A stretch of DNA of 64,000 bases from contig NC_063017.1 of the NCBI RefSeq assembly GCF_020509005.1, forward strand, positions 2,170,001-2,234,000. The letters run 5' to 3'. Below the pieces are notes generated by a model. It had not been told where the DNA came from, ran no database searches, and saw nothing but the letters and a program-made list of their open reading frames with translations. The stretch is from Fulvia fulva. Its lineage: Eukaryota > Ascomycota > Dothideomycetes > Mycosphaerellales > Mycosphaerellaceae. The translations under genes and the position numbers were made by a program. Shown one piece after another: positions 1 through 11,437 of this stretch (its first letter is position 1; each line of letters starts with the position of its first letter).

Positions 1-335
1 TAGTGCCCGCATCATGAACCCTCACTTGCAGCAAGATCATCTCGAGTAGTTCCGCAATGTCGAAAACTCGACTTGCCGCGGAAGCCATTGCAGGTGGACG
101 TTGGCGGTATATGTGGTGGTGACAGAAGTTTAAGAAGAGCAGTGGGTTGAGAGTTGCGATGGAAGTCTTGTTTGTTGTTCAGGTGAGGTGATTTCCTCGA
201 TTGAGAGTAGAGTTCGGGCAAACGCAGAAAACGCCGCGGGAGCTAGCAGGGATCGCGGCTCTTGCACGTGCGTAGTCACAAGATAGGCAAGAACGCCTCG
301 CAGGGACGATTCTCACGACCAGCAACCAGACACAT
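1..335. other. 3' flank of the MFS transporter gene
   Basis: I see no supportable gene here. A 69-codon frame at 12-221 on the minus strand has no recognisable motif. Base composition is ordinary, with CpA and TpG present, so this is non-repeat host DNA downstream of the transporter stop codon. Confidence 0.5.
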
Positions 336-1742
336 TCATATCAAGCCAGCTCTTCTGACAAACCAGCTGAGCCCACCGGCGACAGCTGTGCAGCCGGAGA
401 AGATAATGATCGGACCGTATTCGCTCCCATAAGTCGAGCCTGCCGCCTCCGAGAAACCCTTGCTCTTCTCCAAAAGCGCTTCACTTAGTGGTCCGGAAAT
501 GATCGAGCCTACACCACGTCCTGCAGCAAAAAGTCCAAACACTAGATTCGCATCCGCGCCGTCATGTTTCCTCTGGATGTCTCGAATCATGCCCGCCCAG
601 CTTGTGGAGTACGCCGAAGCTGTCAAGCCATACATCACGCTGAAGACGAAGAGTGGCGCGACCGAAGTAGTCACACCCAGAATGGCGAAGACTGTTATCG
701 TCGCAATTACGCTCAGTATCAGGAGCACTTTCGTGACGTCGAACCGATCGACCAGAGTTCCAACCCCAATGCAACCAAACACCATCGCTGTGTTGATCAG
801 TGTAGTTGTCAATGATCCGAGGGTCGAGCTCAGGCCAAGAGCTTCGGCGATCGTGGGTAGGTAGTTGATTGGTAAGAAGTAGCCCAGCGCCTGACTCGTG
901 TTGGCTGCCTGCAGTACCCAGAACAATGGAGACCGAAGGAAGGATGGGTCGATTCGTGGCGATGCTTGTGCCGCAGAGACTGGCAGCCGTGGTTTCAACA
1001 CGAAGAGCAGAGGCGAAGCAAGCACTACTAAGATGGCTGCCACGATCCTCAGTGTCTGCGCAAGAACATTAGTTATCGAAGATAGGGTTCTATGGGCCAT
1101 ACTCACCCATCTGAAGCCCACGGCAGACAGCAGTGCCTGCAGAACCAGTGGCAGTATCGCGCCACCTACTCCGTCACCCGCGATAGCGACACCGATTGCT
1201 AGCCCCTTCTTCCTCACGAACCACTCATTGAGGTAGTTGATGGTCGGAATAACCAACGCATTCCCAGCAATGGCATAGATGACGCCCTGCATGACCAAAA
1301 GCTGTGGCACGGTCTTCGCAAAACTGGCTCCGACCAACGCTACCGCGACCGTCGGTAGACTCACATACATTGCCATCTTTCTGAGCCCCGGATGTCTCTG
1401 GAAAACGAAGAGGCACACCGGCATTGTGAGGTACATCAATCCGGTGCAAGTGGTACCGATGGCTGCTATACCCCCAGGCTTCGACGAGAAGGGCTCATTG
1501 GAGGTGTAGTATTCTTGCATGACACCGAAGGATAATGCGAAACCCCATATGAGGCCATTGCTAAGAAAGGCGCCGAAGAGAGCGACCCATGCTTGGTAGC
1601 CTTCGTCTGTTGGTGGGAGACTTTGGTATTGTGGTCCTTGCGGCATGTTGCTGCCGGCAATGCTTTCATCGATCACTCGGTTCGTTGAGCCATGTTGGCT
1701 GGCAAGCTCGATGCTGTCTGCTGAGGCGTGGCCTGTTGACAT
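336..1742 (-). CDS. MFS transporter, monocarboxylate (MCT)-like
   Basis: This is probably a plasma-membrane major facilitator of the fungal monocarboxylate-porter-like family; the substrate is unknown. After splicing the protein is about 451 residues, usual for the family. A short hydrophilic N-terminus leads to DEGYQAWVALFGAFLSNG, which matches the family's first-helix signature (D-G-G-Y-x-W-V). About ten more hydrophobic segments follow, in two halves separated by a polar linker near the middle. The start chosen is the ATG at 1740-1742; the open frame continues upstream to 1805 but has only a GTG there. A minus-strand 51-bp intron (1056-1106) is in frame, so the frame stays open without splicing. 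A short out-of-frame ATG lies upstream near 1814. The gene shows no RIP-type stops and is the only intact host gene in the window. Confidence 0.85.
   Translation of the reverse strand: MSTGHASADSIELASQHGSTNRVIDESIAGSNMPQGPQYQSLPPTDEGYQAWVALFGAFLSNGLIWGFALSFGVMQEYYTSNEPFSSKPGGIAAIGTTCTGLMYLTMPVCLFVFQRHPGLRKMAMYVSLPTVAVALVGASFAKTVPQLLVMQGVIYAIAGNALVIPTINYLNEWFVRKKGLAIGVAIAGDGVGGAILPLVLQALLSAVGFRWVSMAHRTLSSITNVLAQTLRIVAAILVVLASPLLFVLKPRLPVSAAQASPRIDPSFLRSPLFWVLQAANTSQALGYFLPINYLPTIAEALGLSSTLGSLTTTLINTAMVFGCIGVGTLVDRFDVTKVLLILSVIATITVFAILGVTTSVAPLFVFSVMYGLTASAYSTSWAGMIRDIQRKHDGADANLVFGLFAAGRGVGSIISGPLSEALLEKSKGFSEAAGSTYGSEYGPIIIFSGCTAVAGGLSWFVRRAGLI
1056..1106 (-). other. 51-bp spliceosomal intron in the MFS gene
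   Basis: On the minus strand the segment opens with GTGAGT and closes with GCGCAG, with a branch-like AACTAAT about 15 bases before the acceptor. Length is 17 codons and the phase is 0. Retaining it would insert a polar stretch in the middle of the protein. Removing it joins GFRW directly to TLRIVAAIL, which gives a better transmembrane segment. Confidence 0.85.
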
Positions 1743-2311
1743 TGCAGCGGGAAGGAGGGACGGAGACAGGTGAAATGCGAGAGCGGAAAGGACGGAGGAA
1801 GACACTGAAAATCATATGAGGACTGATACTGACCTACGGGGCCTTTACCCGATGGTTCCCATATGCTGCTTACACATCGGTACGGTATTGTTGATGATTC
1901 GATTGTACTTGTCGCGCTCTTCAGAGTTCACCAGTCTGATCAACAAGCAAGTCATTCTCCAAGGTTTGCAATCAAGCCTTGTCACAAGCAAGCAAGTTGG
2001 AAGCCTATAGCTTAGTCAGTATTTTCAAACAATCAAGCGGTGTTTTCTCCTTCGTTTGCAAGCCTTGTGAGCATGTCTGTGTCGTTTTACAAGGTGTTGT
2101 TAATGATATTCAAGGTCATGTCGATCTAAGAAGGTGGAATTCTAGGAAGTGCGGACCTATCTCCAAGCCAATCGGATCACGTACCGACGGTCACGTGCTT
2201 TCCCGCTTTAGTTTTTCCGACTTCTCAATTCCGACGCGTCTATCTTAACCTCTAAGCATCAACTTCACGACCTCACTACACTATGACATAGACTCGTAGC
2301 AAGTTAAAACT
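1743..2311. other. 5' flank of the MFS gene up to the repeat boundary
   Basis: This is ordinary-composition DNA with no convincing ORF. It should hold the promoter of the divergent-to-repeat transporter gene. A CACGTG box lies at about 2192. Composition changes abruptly at the TSD of Gypsy-A1 (2312-2316). I see no clear TATA box or other regulatory element. Confidence 0.45.
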
Positions 2312-2316
2312 AGTAG

Positions 2317-2500
2317 TGTAAGGGCGCGCGTACTATAGGGTCCGAACGAGATAGTTATTGTTCTACGAAGCTACGAAAGAGGAGCGCGAGGCGCGGCGAA
2401 GTTATAAAGCAAAGCTAAGCCGCGCTAACCCGATACGGAAGGTCCGCGGTTCAGCCGGGCCGACGTAGCTATAGTAAGGGGTCGCGGGCTACCCGTAATA
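2317..2500 (-). repeat. Gypsy-A1 3' LTR
   Basis: This 184-bp terminal repeat pairs with 9347-9530. The two differ mainly by transitions of the RIP type, for example tgtaaggg here against tataaggg there. It is the 3' LTR because the polypurine tract adjoins it at 2501. Confidence 0.9.
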
Positions 2501-2515
2501 GTACCCCCCCTCCTA
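2501..2515 (-). other. Gypsy-A1 polypurine tract
   Basis: On the minus strand the bases just before the 3' LTR read AGGAGGGGGGGTAC, a G-rich purine run in the standard position for plus-strand DNA priming. It fixes the orientation of the element. Confidence 0.8.
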
Positions 2516-2699
2516 AAACACGCCTTAGTCCTCTAAGCGTTATCTATCTTATAAGGCTACTTGCCTATCGAGCTCTATATTAGGCAAACGCCTAATTATC
2601 CTCTAGTACCCTATCGTTATCCGATAATATCGTATTCGCTCTATTAAGACTATACTCGACCGGCTTCCTTCGAGAAACATATTACCTAGTTAGCTAGCT

Positions 2700-5600
2700 T
2701 ACCCTAGACCTAAGTCTATCTTCGGCTAGTACTCGCGTATAATCCTTATAACTAAAGTTAGGTATTATTATAGGCTCTATAGGCTCTACTAGAGTATCGA
2801 ATATATACGGAGTAGATTCTATTAGAGGTAAGGCTCGAGGCGACTTATTCGTAACGGTGTCTTTCGGAATGACCCTAATCGTATTAAGCCCGAGTACCTT
2901 AGTAGCTAGTAGGGACTAGTTAGATAGAGCTACGAAGCCTATAGGCGTAGATAACTCCGGCCGGTTATAGTAAAAGTCTATAATAGCGGCGGCTACGTGT
3001 TTAAGTATATCCTCTATAGGTTACTAGGTCTTACTATCCTCCTCGTTCTAATATCTAGCCTATTTCACCTTATACTATATATCTACCTTACACTTATGCC
3101 CCTTCTTTACCTTACCTACCCGCTTACGGGTATATATATTAAGAATCTTTTCTACCTCGTATATATACGTAGGTCTACTACTATATTGGCTACTATATTA
3201 GCCTCGGTAGTATTAGGTTCGATAGTTATCGGTAGTAGCGGCGCTAGATACTACCCTTTAAGTAGTAGGAAATTGGGGTAGTCGGCTCGTTATAGTAGTA
3301 AGGTATAGAAGTAGTTATTAAGTCCTACTAGAGCGTCTAATAGTTTTAGTCGATAAGAGAGTCTAGCCGGTATAACTTCCGTGATCTAGTAAGGGCCGGC
3401 ATATCTCCTATCTAGCTTCTTAGATAGTCGAGTCGTACGGATATTCTTAGTACTAAGATATACCTAATCACCTACCTTATAGTCTAGAGGAATGCTTCGG
3501 TAGCGGTTTGCTACTTCTACTTAAAGAGCTTATAATATTCGTATATTCTCTTAAAGGTACTTATAAAGCTCGCAAATTCGACGTATAAAGGTTTCTACTA
3601 ATCGCGTATCTAGTCGCTAGAGAGTAGTCAGTCCTCCCTCCTTTCTAGCGTTTAGGTCAACTCGCTCTATAAACTTAGGGTTATAGCCTAAGGTAGCGTA
3701 GAACGGCGACATACTAGTAGTCTTAGATAGGTGATTATTGATCGCGAACTAAGCAAGGTATAGCTATTCTACCTAGTTATCCTATGCCTTATTAGTAAAT
3801 ATACGAAGATACTGTTCTATCGCCTAGTTAGTACGTTCTAACTGTCTATTAGTTTCTAGGTGATACAAAAAACTTAGCTTACGATTTGTACGGAGTATCT
3901 TATAGAGTTTCTTCTAGAAGGTAGTAACCTACTACTTACTACGGTCTAATATAATAGTGTTAGGAAACCCGCGCCGATAGAATATATGTTTAAGGAAAAG
4001 CCTTACTATATTCTATACTGTTATTGCGCTAATAGGGATCAGCTCGACTTCCTTAGTAAGCCTATTAGTAACGGTTATAATGTTATTATAGACTATACCG
4101 TCAAGAGTACTATCTAGGAGTCCGATAACGAAGTCGACTACAATGTATTTCTAAGGCCGATCTAGAACAGGAAGTAGCTATAATAATCCTAGTAGCTAGG
4201 AGTATAGAGATTTTGTTATACGGTAGGTACGGTAATTCGCGGTGTATCTACGTACGGATCTCGCTTATCTAGGCTAGTAGAATTCATGTACTACGAGTTT
4301 ATAAGTACGAGCTCGTCCTAGATGGCCTACTACTAGAGCGTTATAGTTTATCTTGATTATTATAGTCTATAAGGCTTAGTCATTTAGTACCTATAAGCTC
4401 TAGCCGTCGTATTAATTTCGAATATATAGTAGGTCGCTATCTACTTTATAGTATACTAGATAAATCTTCGCTCTCTATAGTAGTGTAGGAGTGCGGTCTT
4501 TCTATAGGTCCTTAATCGCGGTCTTAAGCTCGTTATTAGTTACGTACGCCGTCGACATTTGATACTCGAGTTCGGCTTCCCGCTAACTTTTACGCGTCGC
4601 CGGTTATTTAGTAGGCGCATCTCGTTCTATAGGTATAAACTCTTTAGCTTTAGGGTTTAGCTATACTAGTTCCTCTTCTTCCGGCGTATCTTCTACTATT
4701 ACCTATAGTAAGGCGATCTTAAGAAATCGCTTAGGAGGTAGCAATATCTAATACTAATACTAGTTCCGAGGGTCGTCTACCCCCTACGGAAGGTCCTAGC
4801 TACGTCTCGTTAGGCTGTCTAGCTTTATACCTTAAAGTCCTAGACGGTATATTATCTTAAAGTTAAACTATAATAAGAACTTAGCCTAACGCGCTTATTG
4901 CCGATTTAGCTACTTTGTCTTTATAAAGTATTCGAGGTTCTTATAGTCGGTATAAATCTTGACTAGCTATAAGTCCTTATTATCTGCCTCGTAGGTGAGC
5001 TCGGGTCTCTATTCCTTAAAAGCCTTGATAATAGCTAACAGTTCCTTATTATAGATTTCATAATTATACTCCTATAGACCTAACTTCTTCGAGTAGAGGG
5101 CTATAGGATATAGTATACTATTCTCGTTATACTACGAAAGCACGCCGGCGTTTATAAAATCTAAAGAATCTGTCTCTACTACTATTTCCCTACCTAGTAC
5201 GTAATATACGAGTATACCGGCTTTACTGAACGTAGCTTTCAAATTGTTAAAGGCTCGTTAGTAATCTAGTAACTATTGAATCCTTCTGTTCTTATGATTA
5301 CTTAGTCCGTCCGACTTAGTCAGGTTTATAAGAGGAGTAGCTATACGCGAAAATGCTTCGATAAACCGCCTATAGAAGTTAGTAAATCTAAGGAAGGCCT
5401 ACATATCCTTTAGGTTCTTAGGAGCTTCCTATGTCTGAATATATTCGAGTTTCTCGGGGTCTATCTCGATACTATTAGGGGTTATAATTAGCCTAAGATA
5501 CTTCACCTTCTATTAGTAGAATTCGCTTTTATCGATATCTACTATAAGTCCTATATCGCGTAGCTTAGTAAGAACCTTCCGTACGTATTTAATATGCTCC

Positions 5601-6900
5601 TCTAAGGTGTTACTAAAGATAAGTACGTTATCTAGGTAGGCCGACATAAAGTCGTCGAGGTGTTCTTATAAGACCTTATTAATGTATAATTAGAACGATA
5701 CTAGTCCGTTATATAAGCCGAATGGCAATACTAGACACTCGTAGATGCCGTATCGTGTCGTAAACGCCGTTAACTACTCGTACCCTTTAGCTATCCGTAA
5801 CTTATTAAAGGCTACTATAATGTCTAGCTTCGTAAAGTACTTCTTACCGTATATACGGTTAAGCGTCTCTTATATTAAGGGAATCGGATACCGGTTCTTA
5901 ATAGTGATCGCATTTAATCCTCTATAGTCGATATAAATACGTAGCCTACCTCTAGGCTTACGTACCACTAGTACTAGTATAGGAGACTAGCTCGTCTTTT
6001 GCCCTACTTTCCGTACCTTCCCTTTAGATATTTACTCGTCTAGCTATTTCTTAACTACCTCGTTCTCCTTCTTAGCTAGGCCGTAGGGCTTGCGGTATAG
6101 TAGCTCTTATAGACTATTAGGCTTAATATAAATCTTATGATCTACGCCTAGTCGGTAAGGTAGGAGTCCTTTATAATCCTTAGCTAAGAAAGCGTCCGTA
6201 ATATTGTGGTATATCGGCGGTAACTTCTCCTTCGGGTTATAATTAAACTGCTTGTTCAAGAATTGGTCTAGATTATTAGTAGCTATTACACTTAGCTTAA
6301 GCTCTCCGCCGTCGCTCTTACGCCTAGTAGGCATAATATAGAAGTACTTAGCCCTAGGCCGGTGCGCGTACATCCCCTACGCGCGTTAAGAAACGCCCTA
6401 GTAGTCTACTTCTTTATTGTCTATGTCTTCTAGGTTATATAATAAGACGTTTAGCTCTACCCCTCCTACTATAAAGCTCGCTACTTCTCTAGTAAAGGGC
6501 TCTAGTCCGTACCGTACTAGTGCCTACTTCTTCTTCTCGCGATAGTTTAGGGATTATACTATTGTCGATGTCTTATTCTATAGATAGTAACTAAAGTAGT
6601 AATCCGATCTAAATACTACCTCGTCTATCTCCTAGAAGATGTTTAGGTTATACGCTATAAGCTACGGTAGGCTAAAGACGATGTCGTATTCGAGGTCGGT
6701 AACGTAGTATAACATTTGCTCGTAATAATCGCTAATAACTACGTCTATAAGGGCCGCGTATATAATCTGCCGCGTAGTGGCCGTTCTATCTCATAGTGTT
6801 AGTCGTCGGCTCTAAGTCAAAGGGATTAGGGGTATTATATATTTACGTATAAATTTCTAGTTAAGAAAGAGAGAGGTAGAAGTAGAATCTATAAGGCCTC
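2700..6900 (-). pseudogene. Gypsy-A1 pol remnant (RT, RNase H, integrase, chromodomain)
   Basis: Reading the minus strand through stops gives a chromovirus pol. The pre-RT segment at 6107-6373 is open and includes GLLPYRLGVDHKIYIKP. The RT core near 5600-5660 reads YLDNVLIFSNTLEEH, where the second catalytic aspartate is now asparagine, a RIP-type G-to-A change. RNase H and integrase follow to about 3400. A chromodomain-like stretch (VEKILN...KVKKGHK...QYKVK) lies near 3010-3240, followed by IIDFYYNRPE. Many in-frame TAG/TAA codons show it is dead. Chromodomains in this class are known to steer integration to heterochromatin. Confidence 0.8.
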
Positions 6901-7099
6901 GAGCCTTTTTATATTATATTATTACGGGTAACACTATATAAGGGTATATAGCTAGCTATTACTTATCTAGTACGTATACCAATATCTTAAGCTCCTTACT
7001 ATAGTCTATTACCGTCTCTTACATTCCGTGTCTCTTAGTCTTATACTCTTTCTATCCTAGGAAGTTCGGGTAACCGCTATCTACTACGCTTAGGTAGCG

Positions 7100-9200
7100 G
7101 TCGTACCATTTCCCTACTACGGATCGGCGGCTAGGGAACTAAGGTTTACGTTCGGATTCGGTATAGTATTACGTAGACGCGGTGGGCGATAGTCGCTATC
7201 GTACCTATATATTAGGTATTTAGGGTTAGTCGATATATAAGAACCTATACGGTAGCGGTAGTACTTACCCTACTTCTTAAGGTCTTCGCGCTACTTACGG
7301 TTAAGCGTAGGTAGGCTCTATAGATATGTCGGTAGATCCTCCTTCTTCTTAGTACTAGCGTACTATAGTAGGCGCTATACTAAGGCACCTACTAAACCGG
7401 TAGCGGTACTAGTAACTACGTTACCGTTATTCTAGTTATTCTAGCCGCTATTGCCGTTCGAGTTGCTATTACTACGGGGGCGCTCCTTCTACGGGTATAG
7501 TCGATCTGTCTCGTAGAAGCTCTCGTCTAGTACGGTATACTCCTCGATAACGTCTTATATACTATCTAGGCGGCGGTCGACTTTGCGGTCGCCGAAGGTC
7601 TTAATAAAGTACTTACGGTTTAGTCGGTTACGGAATAGTATAAGCTCGGTCTTATCGGTCTTTAATATCTAGGCGCGTAACTTCGAGTAGCGGGTATAGA
7701 AGGCTATAAAGGTTTCGCCTTATTCTTACTTATAGGTAGTAATATTAACTATAGCCTTAGTTCCTTTATTACGTATACTATATTAGCGTATTATCTAATC
7801 TAATAACTCTTCTCTAGTCTTAAACTCGTTAAAGGACTACTGTCTAGGTATAGAGATCCTCGGCTTAATACTTCGCTAAGGATCACCTTACGTCTACCTA
7901 TATACGAAGCGTAGACTATCTGCCTTAGTATAGAAGGTTACTATAGTTAGCTTTAGGAGAATACTACTATACTAGCTATCGAAATTAGGGTCGTTATCGT
8001 TCTTAAAGTACTTAGGATTAGGCATACCCTTACCGATCTCTATACCGCGAGTAAGGGTACGGTTAATAGTAAAGAGACGTTCTAGAAGGTCAACTAGTAG
8101 TGTCTAGGTACGGGTGTTACGTATTCTCGAGTCACGACTATTATTAGGTCCTAGTCGCAGACGGTCGTTATTACGTCCTCGGCTATTATTACTACGGTTA
8201 TCGTCGTCTCTATCGTTATTACTACTACCGCTACCGCTACCTCTACTAGTAGCTTCGCGATACTTACGTATTAGCTACTCGAGTAAGGTCTCGCGTAGGC
8301 GGGAACGAGAGGGTCGGCGGCCTAAGCGGCCCCTACCTACGTTCTATATAGTGTCTCCTACCTTAAGCCGAGCCTTTAGGTTATCGACTTCTTGTTATAG
8401 GGCCTAGTTCTTCGCCTTAGCATCTTGTGCCTTCTTCTTCTCCTTCTCGTAGATCTCGCTAAACTGCTTATATAGGTTATTAGCTTCCTTATATTTCTTC
8501 TCTAGCTCTTATAACTTAGCTAGGTCGTAATCCTTCTTACTCTTAAGATCTACTACCATTTTCTATATAACAAGCTCTTTACTTCGTAGCATCTTATAGA
8601 TACGGTCGTATTCGGTGTATAGCGTAGTATACTAGGTGTTCTAGAGATCGTTAGCTCGCTCTATTATATCGAGTTATCTACCCTTAGTAATCGCCGTATT
8701 AACTACTTATAGTACGAAGTCGTAGGTAGTCTTCAGGTACTAGGATATAAGGGTCGTAAGGTTGTCTAGGGTAACATTCTAGTATTCGGATACAAGAATG
8801 TGTTCTACCTCGTCGAGTAATAGATATACCTCGTCTAGGTTACCGCCTAGGTTCTCTTCGAGCTTGAACTCGAATAGTTCTATAAAGTTAATCTTACTAC
8901 CTTCTTCTCGCTCGAAGGCCTTCTAGTAAGCTTTATTAATCTCTTATTATAGCGCGACACTAGTATCTACTATAACCCGCCAGTTATCGTCCTATGTCTA
9001 ACTCTAAGGAAAAGAGGAGAGGTCGGGGAAAAGAGATATACGCTACTTACTTTTGCCCTTAGGCTTAGGTAGCGGTAGTATACCGCCGTTCGCTATTTAT
9101 AAAGTTATATTGTCTAGGTTCGGGGGAGGCGTAACGGTGCCTATATTCTAACTATCTACGAGCGCGCGACTACCTACTAATAATGTCGCCGCGTTACGTT
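7100..9200 (-). pseudogene. Gypsy-A1 gag remnant
   Basis: The minus-strand region between pol and the 5' LTR corresponds base for base, allowing RIP transitions, to the gag region of Gypsy-A2 at 23640-25690. It encodes a long charged, probably coiled-coil segment, and a degraded zinc-knuckle region near 7170-7290 next to GKYYRYRIGSY. Frames are broken throughout. An open frame on the other strand (8114-8407) is a leucine/arginine-rich shadow. Confidence 0.65.
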
Positions 9201-9346
9201 CTCTAGGTATCTACGCGCTATACGCCTTACCGTGTTCTATATTCTAATACGACTCTACGCGTTCTCGAGTTCTACGGTTCTATCTATTCCTATTATTACG
9301 CGTCCCTTACCTAGATTCGCGATCTAGGTAGGGTAGTAGAATAAAC

Positions 9347-9530
9347 TATAAGGGCGCGCGTACCGTAGGGTCTAAATAAGAGAGTTATTATTCTACGAAG
9401 CTATAAAAGAGGAGCGCGAGGCGCGGCGAAGTTATAAAGTAAAGCTAAGCCGCGCTAACCCGATACGGAAGGTCTACGGTTTAGCCGGGCCGACGTAGCT
9501 ATAGTAAGGGGTCGCGGGCTACCCGTAATA
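9347..9530 (-). repeat. Gypsy-A1 5' LTR
   Basis: This 184-bp LTR matches 2317-2500 and is followed directly by the second TSD copy agtag (9531-9535). It is 5' in the element's own (minus) sense. Confidence 0.9.
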
Positions 9531-9535
9531 AGTAG

Positions 9536-10157
9536 TATACTTCTAACCGTACTAGATACTAAAGATCTATTCGCGCCGACTATCGAGATCGACACCGTAA
9601 ATAATAAAGCCGATATATCTAAGGTACTAGGGAAGAGAAAGCACGACTTGCTTAACTAGCTAGATTAGACGCGACTAAAGGCCTATTACCGTACCTTATA
9701 AGACCGTAACTACTTATTATTTATTAAGAACTACAGCTAGCCTATTAAGGATAAAGATAGGCTTAAATGCTAGCTCTATAAGCTATACTATATCGCTATA
9801 AGCTTCGCCGTACCCTAGTAATCGCCGTACCCTAGTAACTTTTTATTATTAATACTACTAATAACTATTACTTATATCAACTTGATTCTTTTCCTAATAT
9901 GTTCGTAGCTATCTGTTTCTATATTCTATATACTTATATCGCGTAAAAACACGTTATGTTACCAAGAGGTTAGTATTAACGCTTTAGTATAGGATTTTAG
10001 TAAGAGCCCTACTAAAGCTTTATAGGCCCGTGTCGAGATTTACGCGTTTCTTGCTTTCTCACTACCTCACTATATACAATAACACACTATAGAGCCTACT
10101 ATAGTGCCTATAGGTTCTCAAATTTAATATAAGGGTGATCTACTATATAATATTCAT
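9536..10157. other. RIP-mutated sequence of unknown origin, left flank of Copia-1
   Basis: This DNA lies between the Gypsy-A1 TSD and the Copia-1 TSD. It is TpA-rich and CpA-poor, so it was repetitive when mutated. One plus-strand frame (about 9600-9800) reads plausibly as a lysine-rich protein containing KVLGKRKHDLLNQLD, but I recognise no family. With Copia-1 removed it should continue into 22843-23285. Confidence 0.4.
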
Positions 10158-10162
10158 ACTAC

Positions 10163-10360
10163 TATTACGTTAGAAGTATAGAAAGTTATTGTACGGGCTT
10201 ATATAGGGTTGTTTAAAAGCAGGTTATGTATTGTATATATCTATCTAGAATAGATAAGTGTTGCTCTTAAAGAGGCTATAGGTGACTAATCAGTCACCTA
10301 ATTCTTAGCGTACGTAGCCTTAAGTTTTAATAATATAATGTTGCCTATATATACGCTCGG
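10163..10360 (-). repeat. Copia-1 3' LTR, main part (left of LINE1)
   Basis: It begins tattacgttag, probably TGTTACGTTAG originally, and matches 22631 onward over about 200 bp, including the run gtgactaatcagtcac (a palindrome). LINE1 cuts it near its end; the last bases lie at 13381-13389. Confidence 0.85.
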
Positions 10361-11437
10361 TCGACGACGAGAATCACCTGTACGTGGTGTCGGCTACGAA
10401 CCTCTCGTCTAGCTACGAGAGAGCCAAGTATTCTCACGCTGGAGCGTCGTGGGCGCGACGGGCGCGTAGCGTAGGCGAAGCCGCGGCGAACAGAGGACTA
10501 CCAGCAAAACGGGTATGAAAACCATCCGACGAGCGTGTACTCGTGTCGGGAGCGAGTCCCTCTTCTTTCTGCGTGTAAGAAGGGCGCGGAACCGTGGCCT
10601 ATACGCTCGACAGGACACCTCTGGTATGAGTGCAGAATTTTCACCTCCGGAGACCGCAAACCGAGCGGGCTAAGCGACGAACATTGGACGAGCGGACTAC
10701 AGAACAACAACTGAGCGGACTATGCAACGGCGTCGAGCGGACTACGAAACAATCTGGTGTTTGCCAGCGGGCAATGCGGTGGGTAGGTGGACACGCGACG
10801 AAGCCTGTAAGGGCCTGTTGAACACCCGGTATGGGAACGAGGGTTTTGCCTGAGGCACTGCCTGTCCCGCTACACAACGCACCTAGTCTGACATGGTAGA
10901 TTGCGACGAGGAAAAGACGATAGCCTGAGCAAGGAAAAGACGGCTGTTAGGACGGGGAAAAGACGTACAATGCAAGTGGATTAGTTCTGTGATCGGGGAG
11001 GATCGAGGGCAGGGTGATAAGGAACTTCATATTGGTTAGTAGGTGGAAACGCAAGGAGTACGCTGCCCGGCGTGGTGTGTGCCCCGAGCAGACCTGCGAG
11101 GCATGGACGGCCGCTTTCTAGAGATAGGCTGCGGTAACGCGAAGGGCGTCAAAACCTGGGGCGTGGTGTACACTGGCAGCGACGGCTGACACTGTCTGTA
11201 CAGCCCGAGAGGACGGATGCGCATGTCGGTCAATAGAGAGCACTAAAGGGCTCAGGCCTATGGAGGTGGATATTGGCTTAAGGAGCAAACAGGGAGGGAG
11301 GGCGTAGAGGGAAGCTTTTGCTCCGGGCTAACCTCTCGAAACGAGGCTACACGGTGGTGCTAGATGAGTGGGAAAGCGCGGTTAAGACTTGTCACCTTAT
11401 CTCGTAGCTAGCTTGCTAAATACGATTCCTTCCTTGC
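10360..11437 (+). repeat. 1,078-bp module, copy 1 (WEIRD-like LINE 5' partner)
   Basis: The module starts GTCGACGACGAG and ends GATTCCTTCCTTGC. Copies of exactly the same length occur at 25696-26773 and, inverted, at 30098-31175. No frame exceeds about 80 codons, and the downstream RT ORF is joined in a different reading frame in each copy, so it appears noncoding. It contains two arrays of 10-mers: GAGCGGACTA at 10690, 10713 and 10735, and GGAAAAGACG at 10910, 10933 and 10956. A 7-bp hairpin lies at 10402-10421. The architecture recalls the WEIRD part of Magnaporthe MINE elements; homology is untested. Confidence 0.85.

Larger units (their letters stand above)
2317..9530 (-). mobile_element. 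Gypsy-A1: complete RIP-mutated chromovirus LTR retrotransposon
   Basis: This 7.2-kb element has two 184-bp LTRs and a perfect 5-bp TSD, agtag, at 2312-2316 and 9531-9535. Coding sense is the minus strand: a polypurine tract abuts the left LTR, and RIP-broken gag, reverse transcriptase, integrase and chromodomain can be read from right to left. Every long frame is interrupted by CpA-to-TpA stops. The same family occurs in the opposite orientation at 23291. The LTRs probably began TGTAAGGG and ended CCGTAACA before mutation. Confidence 0.9.

Noticed and set aside
12..221. 69-codon minus-strand ORF at the window's left end
   Set aside because: No domain, no codon or context support, and it lies in the 3' flank of the transporter gene.
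1743..1805. N-terminal extension of the MFS protein
   Set aside because: The only start would be GTG; a eukaryotic gene should begin at the ATG at 1740-1742.
2997..3281. 94-codon hydrophobic plus-strand ORF
   Set aside because: It is the antisense shadow of the Gypsy-A1 chromodomain region, open by chance because RIP altered composition.
8114..8407. Leucine/arginine-rich ORF
   Set aside because: Antisense shadow of the gag remnant of Gypsy-A1; low complexity and no start context.
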